Positions 1 through 8,036 of a DNA stretch of 33,604 nucleotides are shown one piece after another. The notes beneath the pieces were generated by a model. That model worked only from the letters and a program-made list of their open reading frames with translations. It was not told where the DNA came from and did not search any database. The stretch is taken from positions 25,199-58,802 of the forward strand of contig NZ_RWKQ01000027.1 in NCBI RefSeq assembly GCF_003946885.1. The letters are read 5' to 3'. Positions within the stretch are counted from its first letter, which is position 1. Each line of letters begins with the position of its first letter. Source of the stretch: Specibacter cremeus. GTDB taxonomy: Bacteria; Actinomycetota; Actinomycetes; Actinomycetales; Micrococcaceae. The position numbers and the translations under genes were made by a program.

Positions 1-314
1 ATCGGTTCCCTCTCGATTCGTTGTCGAACCGGCGGGCCGTGTTCCTGCGTTGAAAACTGTACCCGAGGCTTTTCTCAAACGCCAAATCGGTGCTCGGGGC
101 GGGCCCGCCCGGACGCCTTGGGGGTCCGTGGATCCCAGTCATGGCGCGGATCCCGCCGGTCCGGGAAGGAATGACAAAGATGTCATTCGGTGCCTTGCCG
201 GGGCCTTGCGGGGGTGCCGGGGCGGCGATTAGGCATGGGCGAAACTTTGAGCTAGTCTGTTGAACGCACCAAGAACGGACGCCGCAATCCTTGTGGATCG
301 GGCGCCCGGAATTT
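1..314. other. Non-coding stretch upstream of tRNA-Val
   Basis: No convincing gene is visible here. A short open frame at 50-232 has no recognisable domain and no good ribosome binding site. A perfect 7-base inverted repeat (GAATGAC at 169-175, GTCATTC at 182-188) could be an operator or a small hairpin. A weak promoter for the tRNA may lie at 229-258 (TTAGGC, 18-base spacer, TAGTCT), giving a start near 265 and a leader of about 50 bases. Confidence 0.5.
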
Positions 315-386
315 GGGCGATTGGCGCAGTGGTAGCGCGCTTCGTTCACACCGAAGAGGTCACTGGTTCGAACCCAGTATCGCCCA
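315..386 (+). tRNA. tRNA-Val, anticodon CAC
   Basis: A full cloverleaf can be folded. The acceptor stem is GGGCGAT (315-321) with ATCGCCC (379-385). The D stem is GCGC (324-327, 335-338). The anticodon stem is CTTCG (340-344) with CGAAG (352-356), and its loop TTCACAC carries anticodon CAC at 347-349. The T stem is ACTGG (362-366) with CCAGT (374-378), and the loop is TTCGAAC. The discriminator is A386. CC follows, but the third base is G, so the final A of CCA is not fully encoded and would be added after transcription. It decodes GUG valine codons, which are very frequent in this genome. Confidence 0.97.
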
Positions 387-391
387 CCGGC

Positions 392-437
392 AAAGGACCC
401 TGTCCGGCGGAAACGCCCGGCGCGGGTCCTTTCTTGT
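392..437 (+). terminator. Intrinsic terminator after tRNA-Val
   Basis: A 9-bp stem, AAAGGACCC (392-400) with GGGTCCTTT (424-432), encloses a GC-rich loop and is followed by CTTGTTT. It starts six bases after the tRNA and should end its transcript. Confidence 0.85.
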
Positions 438-489
438 TTGCGGGCGCCTCCACATGCGTCCTGTCGGTCCCGGATGAAATAGTGGTGAC

Positions 490-1344
490 ATGACGGCACC
501 GGCATTGGCACACAGCACCGACCTTGGACGCATGTACGGACGATCCCTCATGGACACGCCCCGGGTTCCCTCCATCACGACCGTCATCTCCCAACAGGCC
601 GCCAGCCTGGACGGGTGGATCGGCTACATGGCGGCGACCGCCGTGACCCAGCACCCCGGACTGGGCGGCGCCGTCGGCAATCCCGGCCAGCTGCGCACGC
701 TCGTGCGCGAAAGCGCCAACGCGGCCGAACAATACCGTGACGCGGCGGCCGCCCGCGGCGACCGCGTCCATCACTACTGTGAGCAGGTGTCGCTGCGGGT
801 CCTGGACCGGCCGCACGAGTTCGACGCCGCCCGGGCCGCCCTCGCCGAGCACGGCGAGGAGAAATTCGCCGACCGCTTCGACGAATGGTGGCAGCAGTAC
901 CAGGTCACGCCCATCGCCCCGGAGCTGACCGTGTGGAATGAGAGCGTCGGCTACGCCGGCACGCTCGACCTCGTGGCGACCATCGGCGGCCGGCTGTGCC
1001 TGATCGACTACAAGACGAAGGGCACGGACCGCCATGGCCGGGTCAAGGGACTCGACCCCAGGGTCGTCATGCAGCTGGTGGCCGGGCTGAAGGCCGAGGA
1101 ATCGATCGTCGACGAGTCGGCGGGCACGTGGGAACCGTGGCAGTATGGCGCTGATCCAATCCTGCTCGGTGTGGCCGTGGGCGAGACGGAGGTGCTCACA
1201 CTGCGCGCCAACCCGGACGTGCTCAAGTACCACTGGTTCAAGTTCTGCTCGCTGCGCCGCCTCTGGCAGGCCTCGCAGGAGGCGTCGGAGGCCGGGACGC
1301 CGCTGCTGCCCATCGCCCCGCCGGCGGCGCCCGCGGCCGGGTAG
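490..1344 (+). CDS. PD-(D/E)XK nuclease superfamily protein (Cas4/RecB-like fold)
   Basis: The 284-residue protein carries the core of a RecB/Cas4-type nuclease. In the middle there is a GTLDLV segment (motif II Asp), then a hydrophobic strand ending in LIDYKTK (motif III, Asp-x-Lys). A conserved Gln follows in the helix VVMQLVAGL, as in RecB-family nucleases. There is no helicase domain or Cas gene nearby, so a CRISPR role is not supported. It is a stand-alone protein of a type common in actinobacteria; its substrate is unknown. The ATG at 490 lacks a clear ribosome binding site, but AATAGT at 478-483 lies six bases upstream, so the message may be leaderless. Later Met codons at 532 and 550 are possible alternatives. 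The next gene, def, has its own promoter. Confidence 0.75.
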   Translation: MTAPALAHSTDLGRMYGRSLMDTPRVPSITTVISQQAASLDGWIGYMAATAVTQHPGLGGAVGNPGQLRTLVRESANAAEQYRDAAAARGDRVHHYCEQVSLRVLDRPHEFDAARAALAEHGEEKFADRFDEWWQQYQVTPIAPELTVWNESVGYAGTLDLVATIGGRLCLIDYKTKGTDRHGRVKGLDPRVVMQLVAGLKAEESIVDESAGTWEPWQYGADPILLGVAVGETEVLTLRANPDVLKYHWFKFCSLRRLWQASQEASEAGTPLLPIAPPAAPAAG

Positions 1345-1366
1345 GCCGCGCGGGGCGGGCGCCGAC

Positions 1367-1372
1367 TAGACT
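1367..1372 (+). promoter_or_regulatory. Probable -10 box (TAGACT) of the def-fmt-rsmB operon
   Basis: TAGACT fits the actinobacterial TANNNT -10 consensus and recurs before other transcription units here. Transcription would begin near 1379, leaving a leader of about 84 bases before def. No clear -35 box is seen. Confidence 0.5.
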
Positions 1373-1462
1373 TGGTACCTGCCCGCGGCCGCGGCCCGGG
1401 TGCACGGCCCGCGAGACCGCAGCAATCCCGACGTACTGAAATATTGAATGAGGTGCCCCGCA

Positions 1463-2056
1463 ATGGCCATCCTGAGCATCCGCATCATCGGCGACCCGGT
1501 GCTGCGCACCGTCGCCGAGGACGTCACCGAGTTCGGACCCGAGCTGGCGAAGCTCATTGACGACATGATGGAGACCATGCACGACGTCAACGGCGTGGGC
1601 CTGGCCGCCCCGCAGATCGGCGTCAGCAAACGCATCTTCACCTACGACGTCGACGGTGTGGCCGGGCACGTCATTAACCCGGTCGTCGTCAGCAGCGACG
1701 ACTTCGCATCCGGCACGGCGGAGGGCTGCCTGTCCGTGCCCGGCCTCGGCTTCGAGGTGCGCCGGCATCGCTGGAGCCGGGTCACCGGCGTGGACGTGCA
1801 CGGCAACCCCGTCGACGTCGAGGGCACCGGCTTGCTGGCCAAGTGCTTCCAGCACGAGACCGACCACCTCGACGGCAAGGTGTTCGTCGACCGGCTCGAG
1901 GGCGAGGACCGCAAGCGGGCGCTGCGTGCCATCCGCCAGCGCAACTACCACGATGTCACCGCCCGCACCGTGACCAAGCGTGCCGCCACCGTCGGCTCGG
2001 CCTTCGATTCCGGATCCATTGGGGCGGGATCCTTTGGGGTGGGGGCGCGCGGGTGA
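1463..2056 (+). CDS. def: Peptide deformylase
   Basis: It removes the N-formyl group from the starting methionine of new proteins at the ribosome exit. All three family motifs are present: GVGLAAPQIG (from residue 44), EGCLS (87-91, metal-binding Cys89) and QHETDHLDG (from residue 130, metal-binding His131 and His135 with catalytic Glu132). The ATG at 1463 is chosen over the in-frame ATG at 1448 because GAGGTG lies about eight bases upstream and the usual N-terminus, MAILSIRIIGDPVLR, starts there. The 197-residue product is slightly long for the family because of a Gly/Ser-rich tail of about 25 residues. Its stop overlaps the fmt GTG start by four bases, so the two are probably translationally coupled. 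Confidence 0.97.
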   Translation: MAILSIRIIGDPVLRTVAEDVTEFGPELAKLIDDMMETMHDVNGVGLAAPQIGVSKRIFTYDVDGVAGHVINPVVVSSDDFASGTAEGCLSVPGLGFEVRRHRWSRVTGVDVHGNPVDVEGTGLLAKCFQHETDHLDGKVFVDRLEGEDRKRALRAIRQRNYHDVTARTVTKRAATVGSAFDSGSIGAGSFGVGARG

Positions 2057-2973
2057 GGGTCCTGTTCGCCGGAACGCCCGCCGTCGCCCTTCCCTCGCTG
2101 GACGCGCTCCTCGCCGCCGGCCACGAAATCGTCGCCGTGCTGACCCGCCCGGACGCGCCGGTCGGACGCAAGCGCGTGCTGACGCCGTCGCCCGTGGCGG
2201 TGCGCGCCGCTGAGCTGGATTTGCCTGTCATCAAGGCGGCGAGGATCGACGCCGACGCGGCCGCCGCCATCGCGGCGGCGGCCGCCGACGTCGCCGCCAT
2301 CGTCGCCTACGGGGCCCTCATCCCGGCCTCCGCGCTGGCGCTGCCGACGCACGGCTGGATCAACCTGCACTTCTCGCTGCTGCCGGCCTGGCGCGGCGCC
2401 GCCCCCGTCCAGCACGCCGTCATCAACGGCGACGACGTCACGGGGGCGTCGACATTCCTGCTCGAGGCCGGTCTGGACGCCGGGCCCGTGTACGGCACCA
2501 TGACCGAATCAATCAACCCGGTGGACACCAGCGGCGCGCTGCTCGAACGCCTCTCGCACAGTGGCGCCGTGCTGCTCGCCCAGACCATCGCCGCCCTCGC
2601 CGCCGGCAGCATCACTGCCGTGCCGCAGGCCGGCGACGTGACGCTGGCGCCGAAGCTGGCACTGGAGGACGGTCATATCGCCTGGTCCCATCCGGCGGTG
2701 GCCATCGACCGGCGGGTGCGCGGGGTCACGCCGGAACCCGGGGCGTGGACCATGCTGGACGGCGCCCGGTTCAAGCTCGGCCCGGTCGGCTTGCGCCCGG
2801 ACGTGACGGACCTGGCGCCCGGGCGGGTGCGGGTGGCCGGGAAGCGGGCGCTGGTCGGGACAGGATCGCACGCCGTGGAATTGGACCGGGTGCAACCGGC
2901 CGGGAAGAAGATGATGAACGCAATGGATTGGGTCCGCGGACTGGGCAGCTGTGACTCGGTGGTGTTCGCGTGA
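2053..2973 (+). CDS. fmt: Methionyl-tRNA formyltransferase
   Basis: It formylates initiator Met-tRNA using 10-formyltetrahydrofolate, which is the step that def later reverses. The 306-residue length is typical. The N-terminal catalytic domain starts at VRVLFAGTP. The active-site segment INLHFSLLPAWRGAAPVQ (about residues 103-120) supplies the catalytic Asn and His, and the LDAG segment near residue 141 supplies the Asp. The C-terminal OB-like tRNA-binding domain follows from about residue 205. The frame is open further upstream, but similarity to the family begins at the GTG at 2053, inside the def stop codon. The gene ends in a 4-base overlap with rsmB. Confidence 0.97.
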   Translation: MRVLFAGTPAVALPSLDALLAAGHEIVAVLTRPDAPVGRKRVLTPSPVAVRAAELDLPVIKAARIDADAAAAIAAAAADVAAIVAYGALIPASALALPTHGWINLHFSLLPAWRGAAPVQHAVINGDDVTGASTFLLEAGLDAGPVYGTMTESINPVDTSGALLERLSHSGAVLLAQTIAALAAGSITAVPQAGDVTLAPKLALEDGHIAWSHPAVAIDRRVRGVTPEPGAWTMLDGARFKLGPVGLRPDVTDLAPGRVRVAGKRALVGTGSHAVELDRVQPAGKKMMNAMDWVRGLGSCDSVVFA

Positions 2974-4526
2974 GCGGGCAGCAGGGCGGCCGGCCGGACC
3001 GTCGCCAGGGCGGCAGTCATGGCGGCCAAGGCGGGGGGGTCCGCCGCCGCGACGCCGCCGGGCGCGAGCGCAACCGTGCCCCGCAGCGCAACCGGACCGT
3101 GGCCGCGCCGTCGCAGCGCCACCGTTCGGCCGACCCGGCCCGGCTTGTGGCGTTCGAGGTGCTGCGGGCAGTCTCGGGTGAGGACGCCTACGCGAACCTC
3201 GTGATGCCCGCCCGCATCCGCCACCACCGGCTGGACAGGCGCGACGCCGGCTTCGCCACCGAGCTGGCCTACGGCGCCCTGCGTGCCCAGGGCACGTACG
3301 ACGCCATCCTGTCCCGCTGCGTGGATCGCCCCCTGGACAAGCTGGACCCCGCCGTGCTGGACGCGCTGCGGCTCGGCGCCCACCAGCTGCTCGGCATGCG
3401 CGTTCCCGCCCACGCGGCCCTCGACCAGACCGTGTCGCTGGCCCGCGCCGTCATCGGCGCCGGCCCGGCATCGCTCATCAACGCCGTGCTGCGCAAGGTC
3501 AGCGCCCGCGACCTGGGCGCCTGGACGGCGGAGCTGACGGCCGGGCAGACCGACGCCGTGAGGATCGCCGCGCTGGAGCACGCCCACCCGGAGTGGGTCG
3601 TGCGCGCCTTGCGCCAGGCACTGGTGGCGCACGGCCGCGACGTCGCCGAGATCACGGACCTGCTCGAGGCCGACAACACCGCCCCCGTCGTCAATCTCGT
3701 CGCCCTGCCCGGCCTGGGTACCCTCGACGAGGCGCTCGACGCCGGCTTCACACTGGGGTCCCTGGGCCCCGGCTCCGCCCTGTCCTCCGGCGGTGACGTC
3801 GGCCGGCTGGCGACCGTGCGCGACGGCACCGTGCGCGTGCAGGACGTCGGCTCGCAGCTCGTGGCGCGGGCCCTGGTCGAGGCGCCCGTCTTGAGTGCGA
3901 CGCCGGCCGGCGGCGAACGCTGGCTGGACCTGTGCGCCGGCCCCGGCGGCAAGGCCGCCCTGCTGGCCGCGCTGGCGAACCGGGCCGGCGCCACGGTGCT
4001 CGCCAACGAGCCGGCCGAGCACCGGGCCCGGCTCGTCCGGCAGGCCCTGGCGGCCGTGCCGGAACGCGTGTGGACCGTGCGCGTCGGAGACGGCCGGGAC
4101 GTCGGCGCCGAGCAGCCCGGCGCGTTCGACCGAGTCCTCGTCGACGTACCCTGCACGGGCCTCGGCGCCCTGCGCCGCCGACCCGAATCCCGGTGGCGGC
4201 GCAAGCCGTCGGACGTGGCCGAACTCGGCCCGCTGCAGCGTGACCTGCTCGAGTCGGCCGTGCGCGCGGTGCGGCCCGGCGGCGTCGTGGCCTACGTGAC
4301 CTGCTCGCCACACCCGGCCGAGACCGTCGCCGTCGTCGAGGACGTGCTCCGCAAACACGCCGACCTCGAATTGCTCGACTCCGGCGCGGCCCTGGACGCC
4401 GCCAGCCTGCCGGGGCGGCTCGAGGCCGGGCACGCGCTGCCGGGCCGGTCCGGGACAACCGCCCAGCTGTGGCCGCACGTGCACCAGACCGACGCCATGT
4501 TCCTGGCCGTCATCCGCAAGCACTGA
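2970..4526 (+). CDS. rsmB: 16S rRNA m5C967 methyltransferase RsmB (Sun/Fmu)
   Basis: It transfers a methyl group from SAM to C5 of a cytosine in 16S rRNA (C967 in E. coli). The first ~45 residues are a basic, Arg/Gln-rich tail. A NusB-like RNA-binding domain follows (about 50-180), then a Rossmann methyltransferase domain. Motif I, LDLCAGPGGKAALL, is near residue 318. Motif IV, DVPCTGLGALRRRPE, is near 391, and motif VI, VTCSPHP, near 442. The two cysteines in the PC and TC motifs are the catalytic pair of this class. The 518-residue length is long because of the basic tail. Translation starts at a GTG that overlaps the fmt stop codon. Confidence 0.95.
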   Translation: MSGQQGGRPDRRQGGSHGGQGGGVRRRDAAGRERNRAPQRNRTVAAPSQRHRSADPARLVAFEVLRAVSGEDAYANLVMPARIRHHRLDRRDAGFATELAYGALRAQGTYDAILSRCVDRPLDKLDPAVLDALRLGAHQLLGMRVPAHAALDQTVSLARAVIGAGPASLINAVLRKVSARDLGAWTAELTAGQTDAVRIAALEHAHPEWVVRALRQALVAHGRDVAEITDLLEADNTAPVVNLVALPGLGTLDEALDAGFTLGSLGPGSALSSGGDVGRLATVRDGTVRVQDVGSQLVARALVEAPVLSATPAGGERWLDLCAGPGGKAALLAALANRAGATVLANEPAEHRARLVRQALAAVPERVWTVRVGDGRDVGAEQPGAFDRVLVDVPCTGLGALRRRPESRWRRKPSDVAELGPLQRDLLESAVRAVRPGGVVAYVTCSPHPAETVAVVEDVLRKHADLELLDSGAALDAASLPGRLEAGHALPGRSGTTAQLWPHVHQTDAMFLAVIRKH

Positions 4527-4565
4527 TCCGCAAGCACTGACCTCCCCCGATAGGAAGGCCCGCCC

Positions 4566-5243
4566 ATGCCCCGCCACACCGACTGCTGCATCAACCCGTC
4601 CATCCTGTCCGCGGACTTCGTGAACCTGGAGGCCGAGCTGGCACGGATCGCCAACGCGGACGCCGTGCACGTGGACGTCATGGACAACCACTTCGTGCCG
4701 AACCTGACCATCGGGCTGCCCGTCGTCGAGCGCCTCCGGGCCGTCAGCCCGGTGCCGCTGGACGCCCACCTGATGATCGCCGACGCCGACCGGTGGGCCC
4801 CGGCCTACGCCGACGCCGGCCTGGATTCGGTCACGTTCCACGCGGAGGCCGCCACGGCCCCCATCAAGCTGGCGCGCGAACTGCGCACCCGCGGCGCCCG
4901 GGCGGGCATGGCGCTGCGCCCGGCCACCGCCGTCGAACCCTATCTGGACATGCTCACCGAGCTGGACATGCTGCTCATCATGACGGTGGAGCCCGGCTTC
5001 GGCGGGCAGTCGTTCCTGGAGGTCACGTTGCCCAAGATCCGCCGCGCCCGCGCCGCCATCGACGGCAGCGGCGCCCAGGTGGCGTTGCAGGTGGACGGCG
5101 GCATCACGGAGGAGACCATTGTGCGCGCGGCCGAGGCCGGGGCCAACGTGTTCGTGGCCGGATCGGCCGTGTACGGTGCGCCGTCGCCGGCCGAGGCGAT
5201 CGACGTGCTGCGTGCGAAGGGCCGGGTCGTGAGACGCCGATGA
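4566..5243 (+). CDS. rpe: Ribulose-phosphate 3-epimerase
   Basis: It interconverts ribulose 5-phosphate and xylulose 5-phosphate in the pentose phosphate pathway. Ribulose 5-phosphate is also the substrate of RibB in the operon that follows. The 225-residue TIM-barrel protein shows the usual N-terminus ([10 protein letters not shown]), the metal and catalytic segment [23 protein letters not shown], the VEPGFGGQ phosphate loop, and the second catalytic Asp in VDGGI. The ATG at 4566 has TAGGAAGG about ten bases upstream. The 39-base gap after rsmB has no terminator, so rpe is probably cotranscribed with it. Confidence 0.96.
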   Translation: MPRHTDCCINPSILSADFVNLEAELARIANADAVHVDVMDNHFVPNLTIGLPVVERLRAVSPVPLDAHLMIADADRWAPAYADAGLDSVTFHAEAATAPIKLARELRTRGARAGMALRPATAVEPYLDMLTELDMLLIMTVEPGFGGQSFLEVTLPKIRRARAAIDGSGAQVALQVDGGITEETIVRAAEAGANVFVAGSAVYGAPSPAEAIDVLRAKGRVVRRR

Positions 5244-5264
5244 CGCGCCGATGACGCACCGTGA

Positions 5265-5294
5265 TTACGCCCGCAAGGGCGCTGGTGCCATAAT
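5265..5294 (+). promoter_or_regulatory. Candidate promoter of the riboflavin operon
   Basis: TTACGC (5265-5270) and CATAAT (5289-5294) are separated by 18 bases. Transcription would start near 5301, about 14 bases before the first helix of the riboswitch, which is where such a promoter is expected. Confidence 0.55.
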
Positions 5295-5314
5295 GAATGG
5301 CGTAAGCAACAACA

Positions 5315-5457
5315 ACGTGCTCCGGGGTCGGTGAAAGTCCGAACCGGCGGTGATAGTCCGCGACCCGCACGCAGGCCGCCAGTGATGGCGGCAGGCGCTC
5401 GGTTGAACCGGTGGAATTCCGGTACCGACAGTCAAAGTCTGGATGGGAGAAGCACGT
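5315..5457 (+). promoter_or_regulatory. FMN riboswitch (RFN element)
   Basis: This is a clear RFN aptamer. The closing helix P1 is ACGTGCT (5315-5321) with AGCACGT (5451-5457). Inside it are the conserved blocks TCGGTGAAAGTCCGAACCGG (5328-5347), GTGATAGTCCGCGACCC, the variable arm GCCGCCAGTGATGGCGGC, GGTTGAACCGGTGGAATTCC, and ACCGACAGTCAAAGTCTGGA followed by TGGGAGAAG. When FMN is bound, expression of the downstream operon is expected to fall. Because no T-rich terminator follows and the start site is buried in a hairpin, control is probably at translation initiation. Confidence 0.97.
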
Positions 5458-5571
5458 ACAGTCCCGGCCGGCAGGCCCGGGGCGCAGCGCAGGCCTGGCC
5501 GCGCCGCCCCGGCAAGCCCACCCGGGCACTGTCGTTACCCCGGAGCCATCGCGGCTCGAAGGAAGGTAACG
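5458..5571 (+). promoter_or_regulatory. Riboswitch expression platform with sequestered ribosome binding site
   Basis: Two nested elements are visible. ACAGTCCCGG (5458-5467), immediately after P1, can pair with CCGGG and ACTGT (5522-5532). Next to that, CGTTACC (5533-5539) pairs perfectly with GGTAACG (5565-5571), directly against the ATG at 5572, and encloses a second stem, GAGCC (5543-5547) with GGCTC (5553-5557). The Shine-Dalgarno run AAGGAAGG (5559-5566) is thereby partly trapped in the stem. This fits translational OFF control. The alternative ON fold is not obvious by eye. Confidence 0.7.
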
Positions 5572-6306
5572 ATGGATCTGGCGCGATGGCTCTTTGACGC
5601 CAAACTCGACTTCGCCGGCGGCGGGTTCATCCTGTGGCGGGAAGTCATCGGCAACATGTTCGGCCTGGCCAGTGCGCTCGGCGGCATGCGCCGCAAGATC
5701 TGGGCCTGGCCCGTCGGCATCGTCGGCAACGCCTTGCTCTTCACGGTCTTCATGGGTTCTCTCTTCGGCTCACCCGTCTACGTCAACCTGCTCGGCCAGG
5801 CCGGCCGGCAGCTCATGTTCATCGCCGTCTCCGTCTACGGCTGGCACCGGTGGCGGCAGGGGCGGCCGTCACGTGGAAACGGAGCCGCGGACGACGGCGG
5901 CGGCCGGGCGGGTGCCGCCGTCCAGCCGCGCTGGGCGGGGGCCAGGGTGCGGATCGCCCTGGTGGCCGGCATGATCGCCGGCACCGCCGCGCTCACCCCG
6001 ATCTTCCGGGCCCTGGGCTCGTACGAGCCCGTCTGGGCCGACGCCTGGATCTTCATGGGGTCCCTGCTGGCCACCTACGGCATGGCCAAGGGTTGGGTTG
6101 AATTCTGGCTCATCTGGGTCGCCGTGGACCTGGTCGGGGTGCCGTTGCTGTTCAGTGCCGGCTTCTATGCGTCGGCGTTCATGTACGTCTTCTACGGCGC
6201 GTTCACCTTGTCCGGTTTCTTCGTGTGGTGGCGCGTGCGCCGCCGCCGGGACACTGTCGCCGCCACCAGGGGCTCAGCCCCGGCGCCCGTCGGGGTGGTC
6301 CCATGA
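5572..6306 (+). CDS. ribM: Riboflavin transporter of the RibM/PnuX (PnuC-like) family
   Basis: The 244-residue membrane protein has PnuC-family signatures: WPVGIVGNALLFTVF near residue 45 and QLMFIAVSVYGWHRW near residue 80. Roughly five to seven hydrophobic segments surround a polar central loop (about 98-120) and there is an Arg-rich tail. Classical PnuC imports nicotinamide riboside, but actinobacterial members directly under FMN riboswitches (PnuX/RibM) are known riboflavin importers. Here it is the first gene after the switch and precedes ribD, so riboflavin uptake is much the better call. The ATG at 5572 is preferred because AAGGAAGG lies just upstream; an in-frame ATG at 5443 falls inside the aptamer. 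The stop overlaps the ribD start (ATGA). Confidence 0.88.
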   Translation: MDLARWLFDAKLDFAGGGFILWREVIGNMFGLASALGGMRRKIWAWPVGIVGNALLFTVFMGSLFGSPVYVNLLGQAGRQLMFIAVSVYGWHRWRQGRPSRGNGAADDGGGRAGAAVQPRWAGARVRIALVAGMIAGTAALTPIFRALGSYEPVWADAWIFMGSLLATYGMAKGWVEFWLIWVAVDLVGVPLLFSAGFYASAFMYVFYGAFTLSGFFVWWRVRRRRDTVAATRGSAPAPVGVVP

Positions 6307-7415
6307 GCGAGGACCAGCGGTTCGCGGACACGGGCTTCTCAGCCGCCGAGGTCACGGGCATGGAGACGGCGCTGGCCGTTGCCCGGCAGGGCGTGCGCGG
6401 GGCCAACCCGCTGGTCGGCGCCGTCATCCTCGACGCCGACGGCACGGTGCTGGCGATCGGGCACCACCGCGGCGCCGGCACGCCGCACGCCGAGGCGGAC
6501 GCGTTGACGACCCTGCTGGCCAACGGGATCGCCCGCGACCTGTCCGCGGCGACCCTGATCGTCACGCTCGAACCCTGCAACCACACCGGGCGCACGGGGC
6601 CCTGCACCGAGGCCATCATCGCGGCCGGGATCGGCAACGTCATCTACGCCGTCGCCGATCCGCACGCACCCGGCGAACAGCCGGCCGGGGGAGCGGACCG
6701 GCTGCGCCAGGCCGGGTTGTTCGTCCGCTCCGGGCTTCTCGCGGAGGCGGCCCGGGACATGAACCGCCGCTGGTTCGTCGCCGTCACCGAGGGGCGCCCG
6801 TTCATCACGGCCCGGCTGGCGCAGACCCTGGACGGCCGGATCGCCGCCGCCGACGGCACGAGCCAGTGGATCACCTCGCCGGCGTCCCGGCAGGATTCGC
6901 ACGACCTGCGCGCCCGCGTCGACGCCATCGTCGTGGGCACCGGCACGATTGACGCCGACAACCCGCGCCTGACCGCCCGCACCCGGGACGGCCGCGACGC
7001 CGCCTCGCAGCCGCTGCGCGTGGCCATGGGGCGCCGGCGGATCGCCCCCGAGGCGGCCATCCGAGGCACCGACCCCGACGGGTTCCTGCAGTTGCGCACC
7101 CACGACCCCCGCGACGTCATCCATGCCATGCACGAGCGCGGCGTCGGCCACCTCATGGTGGAGGGCGGGTCGAAGATCAGCGCCGCATTCCTGGCCGCCG
7201 GCGTCGTCGACGAACTCATCGTCTACCTGGCGTCCACGCTGCTCGGCTCCGGCACGCCGGCCCTGAACGACCTGGGCATCGGCACGCTCGCCGACGCGCA
7301 GGCGTGGGAATGGGACGGCGTGACCAGCGGGCCGGTCGAACGGCTCGGCCCCGACCTGAAATTGACCCTCATGCCGGCGAAGGCGCCGGAACACGACCCG
7401 AAAGAAGGAAGCTAG
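6303..7415 (+). CDS. ribD: Bifunctional pyrimidine deaminase/reductase RibD
   Basis: It catalyses two consecutive steps of riboflavin synthesis: deamination of the diaminopyrimidine product of RibA, then NADPH-dependent reduction of the ribose side chain. The N-terminal deaminase domain has the zinc motifs H62-A-E64 and PCNHTGRTGPC (Cys92 and Cys101). The C-terminal reductase domain begins near residue 165 (RPFITARLAQTLDGRIA) and contains the MVEGGSKISAAF loop. At 370 residues the size is normal. It starts in the ribM stop codon and ends directly against the ATG of ribE; GAAGGAAG just upstream serves that next start. Confidence 0.96.
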   Translation: MSEDQRFADTGFSAAEVTGMETALAVARQGVRGANPLVGAVILDADGTVLAIGHHRGAGTPHAEADALTTLLANGIARDLSAATLIVTLEPCNHTGRTGPCTEAIIAAGIGNVIYAVADPHAPGEQPAGGADRLRQAGLFVRSGLLAEAARDMNRRWFVAVTEGRPFITARLAQTLDGRIAAADGTSQWITSPASRQDSHDLRARVDAIVVGTGTIDADNPRLTARTRDGRDAASQPLRVAMGRRRIAPEAAIRGTDPDGFLQLRTHDPRDVIHAMHERGVGHLMVEGGSKISAAFLAAGVVDELIVYLASTLLGSGTPALNDLGIGTLADAQAWEWDGVTSGPVERLGPDLKLTLMPAKAPEHDPKEGS

Positions 7416-8036
7416 ATGTTTACCGGAATCATTGCCGGGCGCGGCGACGTCGTCCGCGTTGACGCCGACCCTGCCACGGACAGCGCCACGCTGGTGCTCA
7501 CCGGCGGCGCCGTCGTCGACGGGCTGGAACCGGGCGGCTCGCTGGCCGTCAACGGCGTCTGCCTGACGGCGACCCGGCTGGACGGGGACACCGTCGAGGT
7601 GGACGTCATGGGCGAGACGCTGGACCGCACCACGACCGGCGCGCTGGCCGCCGGCGACAAGGTGAACCTGGAACGCTGCGTGCCGGCCGGTGGGCGGCTC
7701 GACGGGCACGTCGTGCAGGGGCACGTCGACGGCGTCGGGACGCTGCTCGAACGCGAGGACCTGGGCAACTGGGAGCGGCTGCGGTTCTCCGTGCCGACCC
7801 CGCTGGCACGCTACATCGCGGAGAAGGGCTCCATCGCCGTCGACGGCGTCTCGCTGACCGTGACGGCCGTCAGCGCCGCCGCCGAGGACGAGCAGTGGTT
7901 CGAGGTCGGGCTGATTCCGGCCACGCTCGAACACACCGGGCTCGGCACGAAGGCCCCCGGCGGGGCGGTGAACCTGGAGGTCGACGTGCTGGCCAAGTAC
8001 GCCGAACGGCTGCTGTCCTTCCGGAGCGCGTCATGA
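7416..8036 (+). CDS. ribE: Riboflavin synthase, alpha chain
   Basis: It dismutates two 6,7-dimethyl-8-ribityllumazine molecules to riboflavin and the pyrimidine precursor. The protein has two lumazine-binding repeats. The first begins MFTGIIAGRGDV and contains LAVNGVCLT; the second begins near residue 97 (GHVVQGHVDGVG) and contains IAVDGVSLTVT. At 206 residues the length is typical. It abuts ribD with no gap and overlaps ribB by the ATGA arrangement. It is called ribC in some other nomenclatures. Confidence 0.96.
   Translation: MFTGIIAGRGDVVRVDADPATDSATLVLTGGAVVDGLEPGGSLAVNGVCLTATRLDGDTVEVDVMGETLDRTTTGALAAGDKVNLERCVPAGGRLDGHVVQGHVDGVGTLLEREDLGNWERLRFSVPTPLARYIAEKGSIAVDGVSLTVTAVSAAAEDEQWFEVGLIPATLEHTGLGTKAPGGAVNLEVDVLAKYAERLLSFRSAS

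Noticed and set aside
50-232. 60-codon rightward open frame before tRNA-Val
   Set aside because: No domain, no ribosome binding site and overlaps an inverted repeat and the likely tRNA promoter.
490-1344. CRISPR-associated Cas4
   Set aside because: Fold motifs fit, but there are no other cas genes or repeat array in the window.
2673-4841. A leftward open frame of 722 codons opposite fmt, rsmB and rpe
   Set aside because: Same artefact of high GC; the rightward genes have complete conserved motifs.
5572-6306. Nicotinamide riboside transporter PnuC
   Set aside because: Family resemblance is real, but the FMN riboswitch and rib operon context point to riboflavin import.
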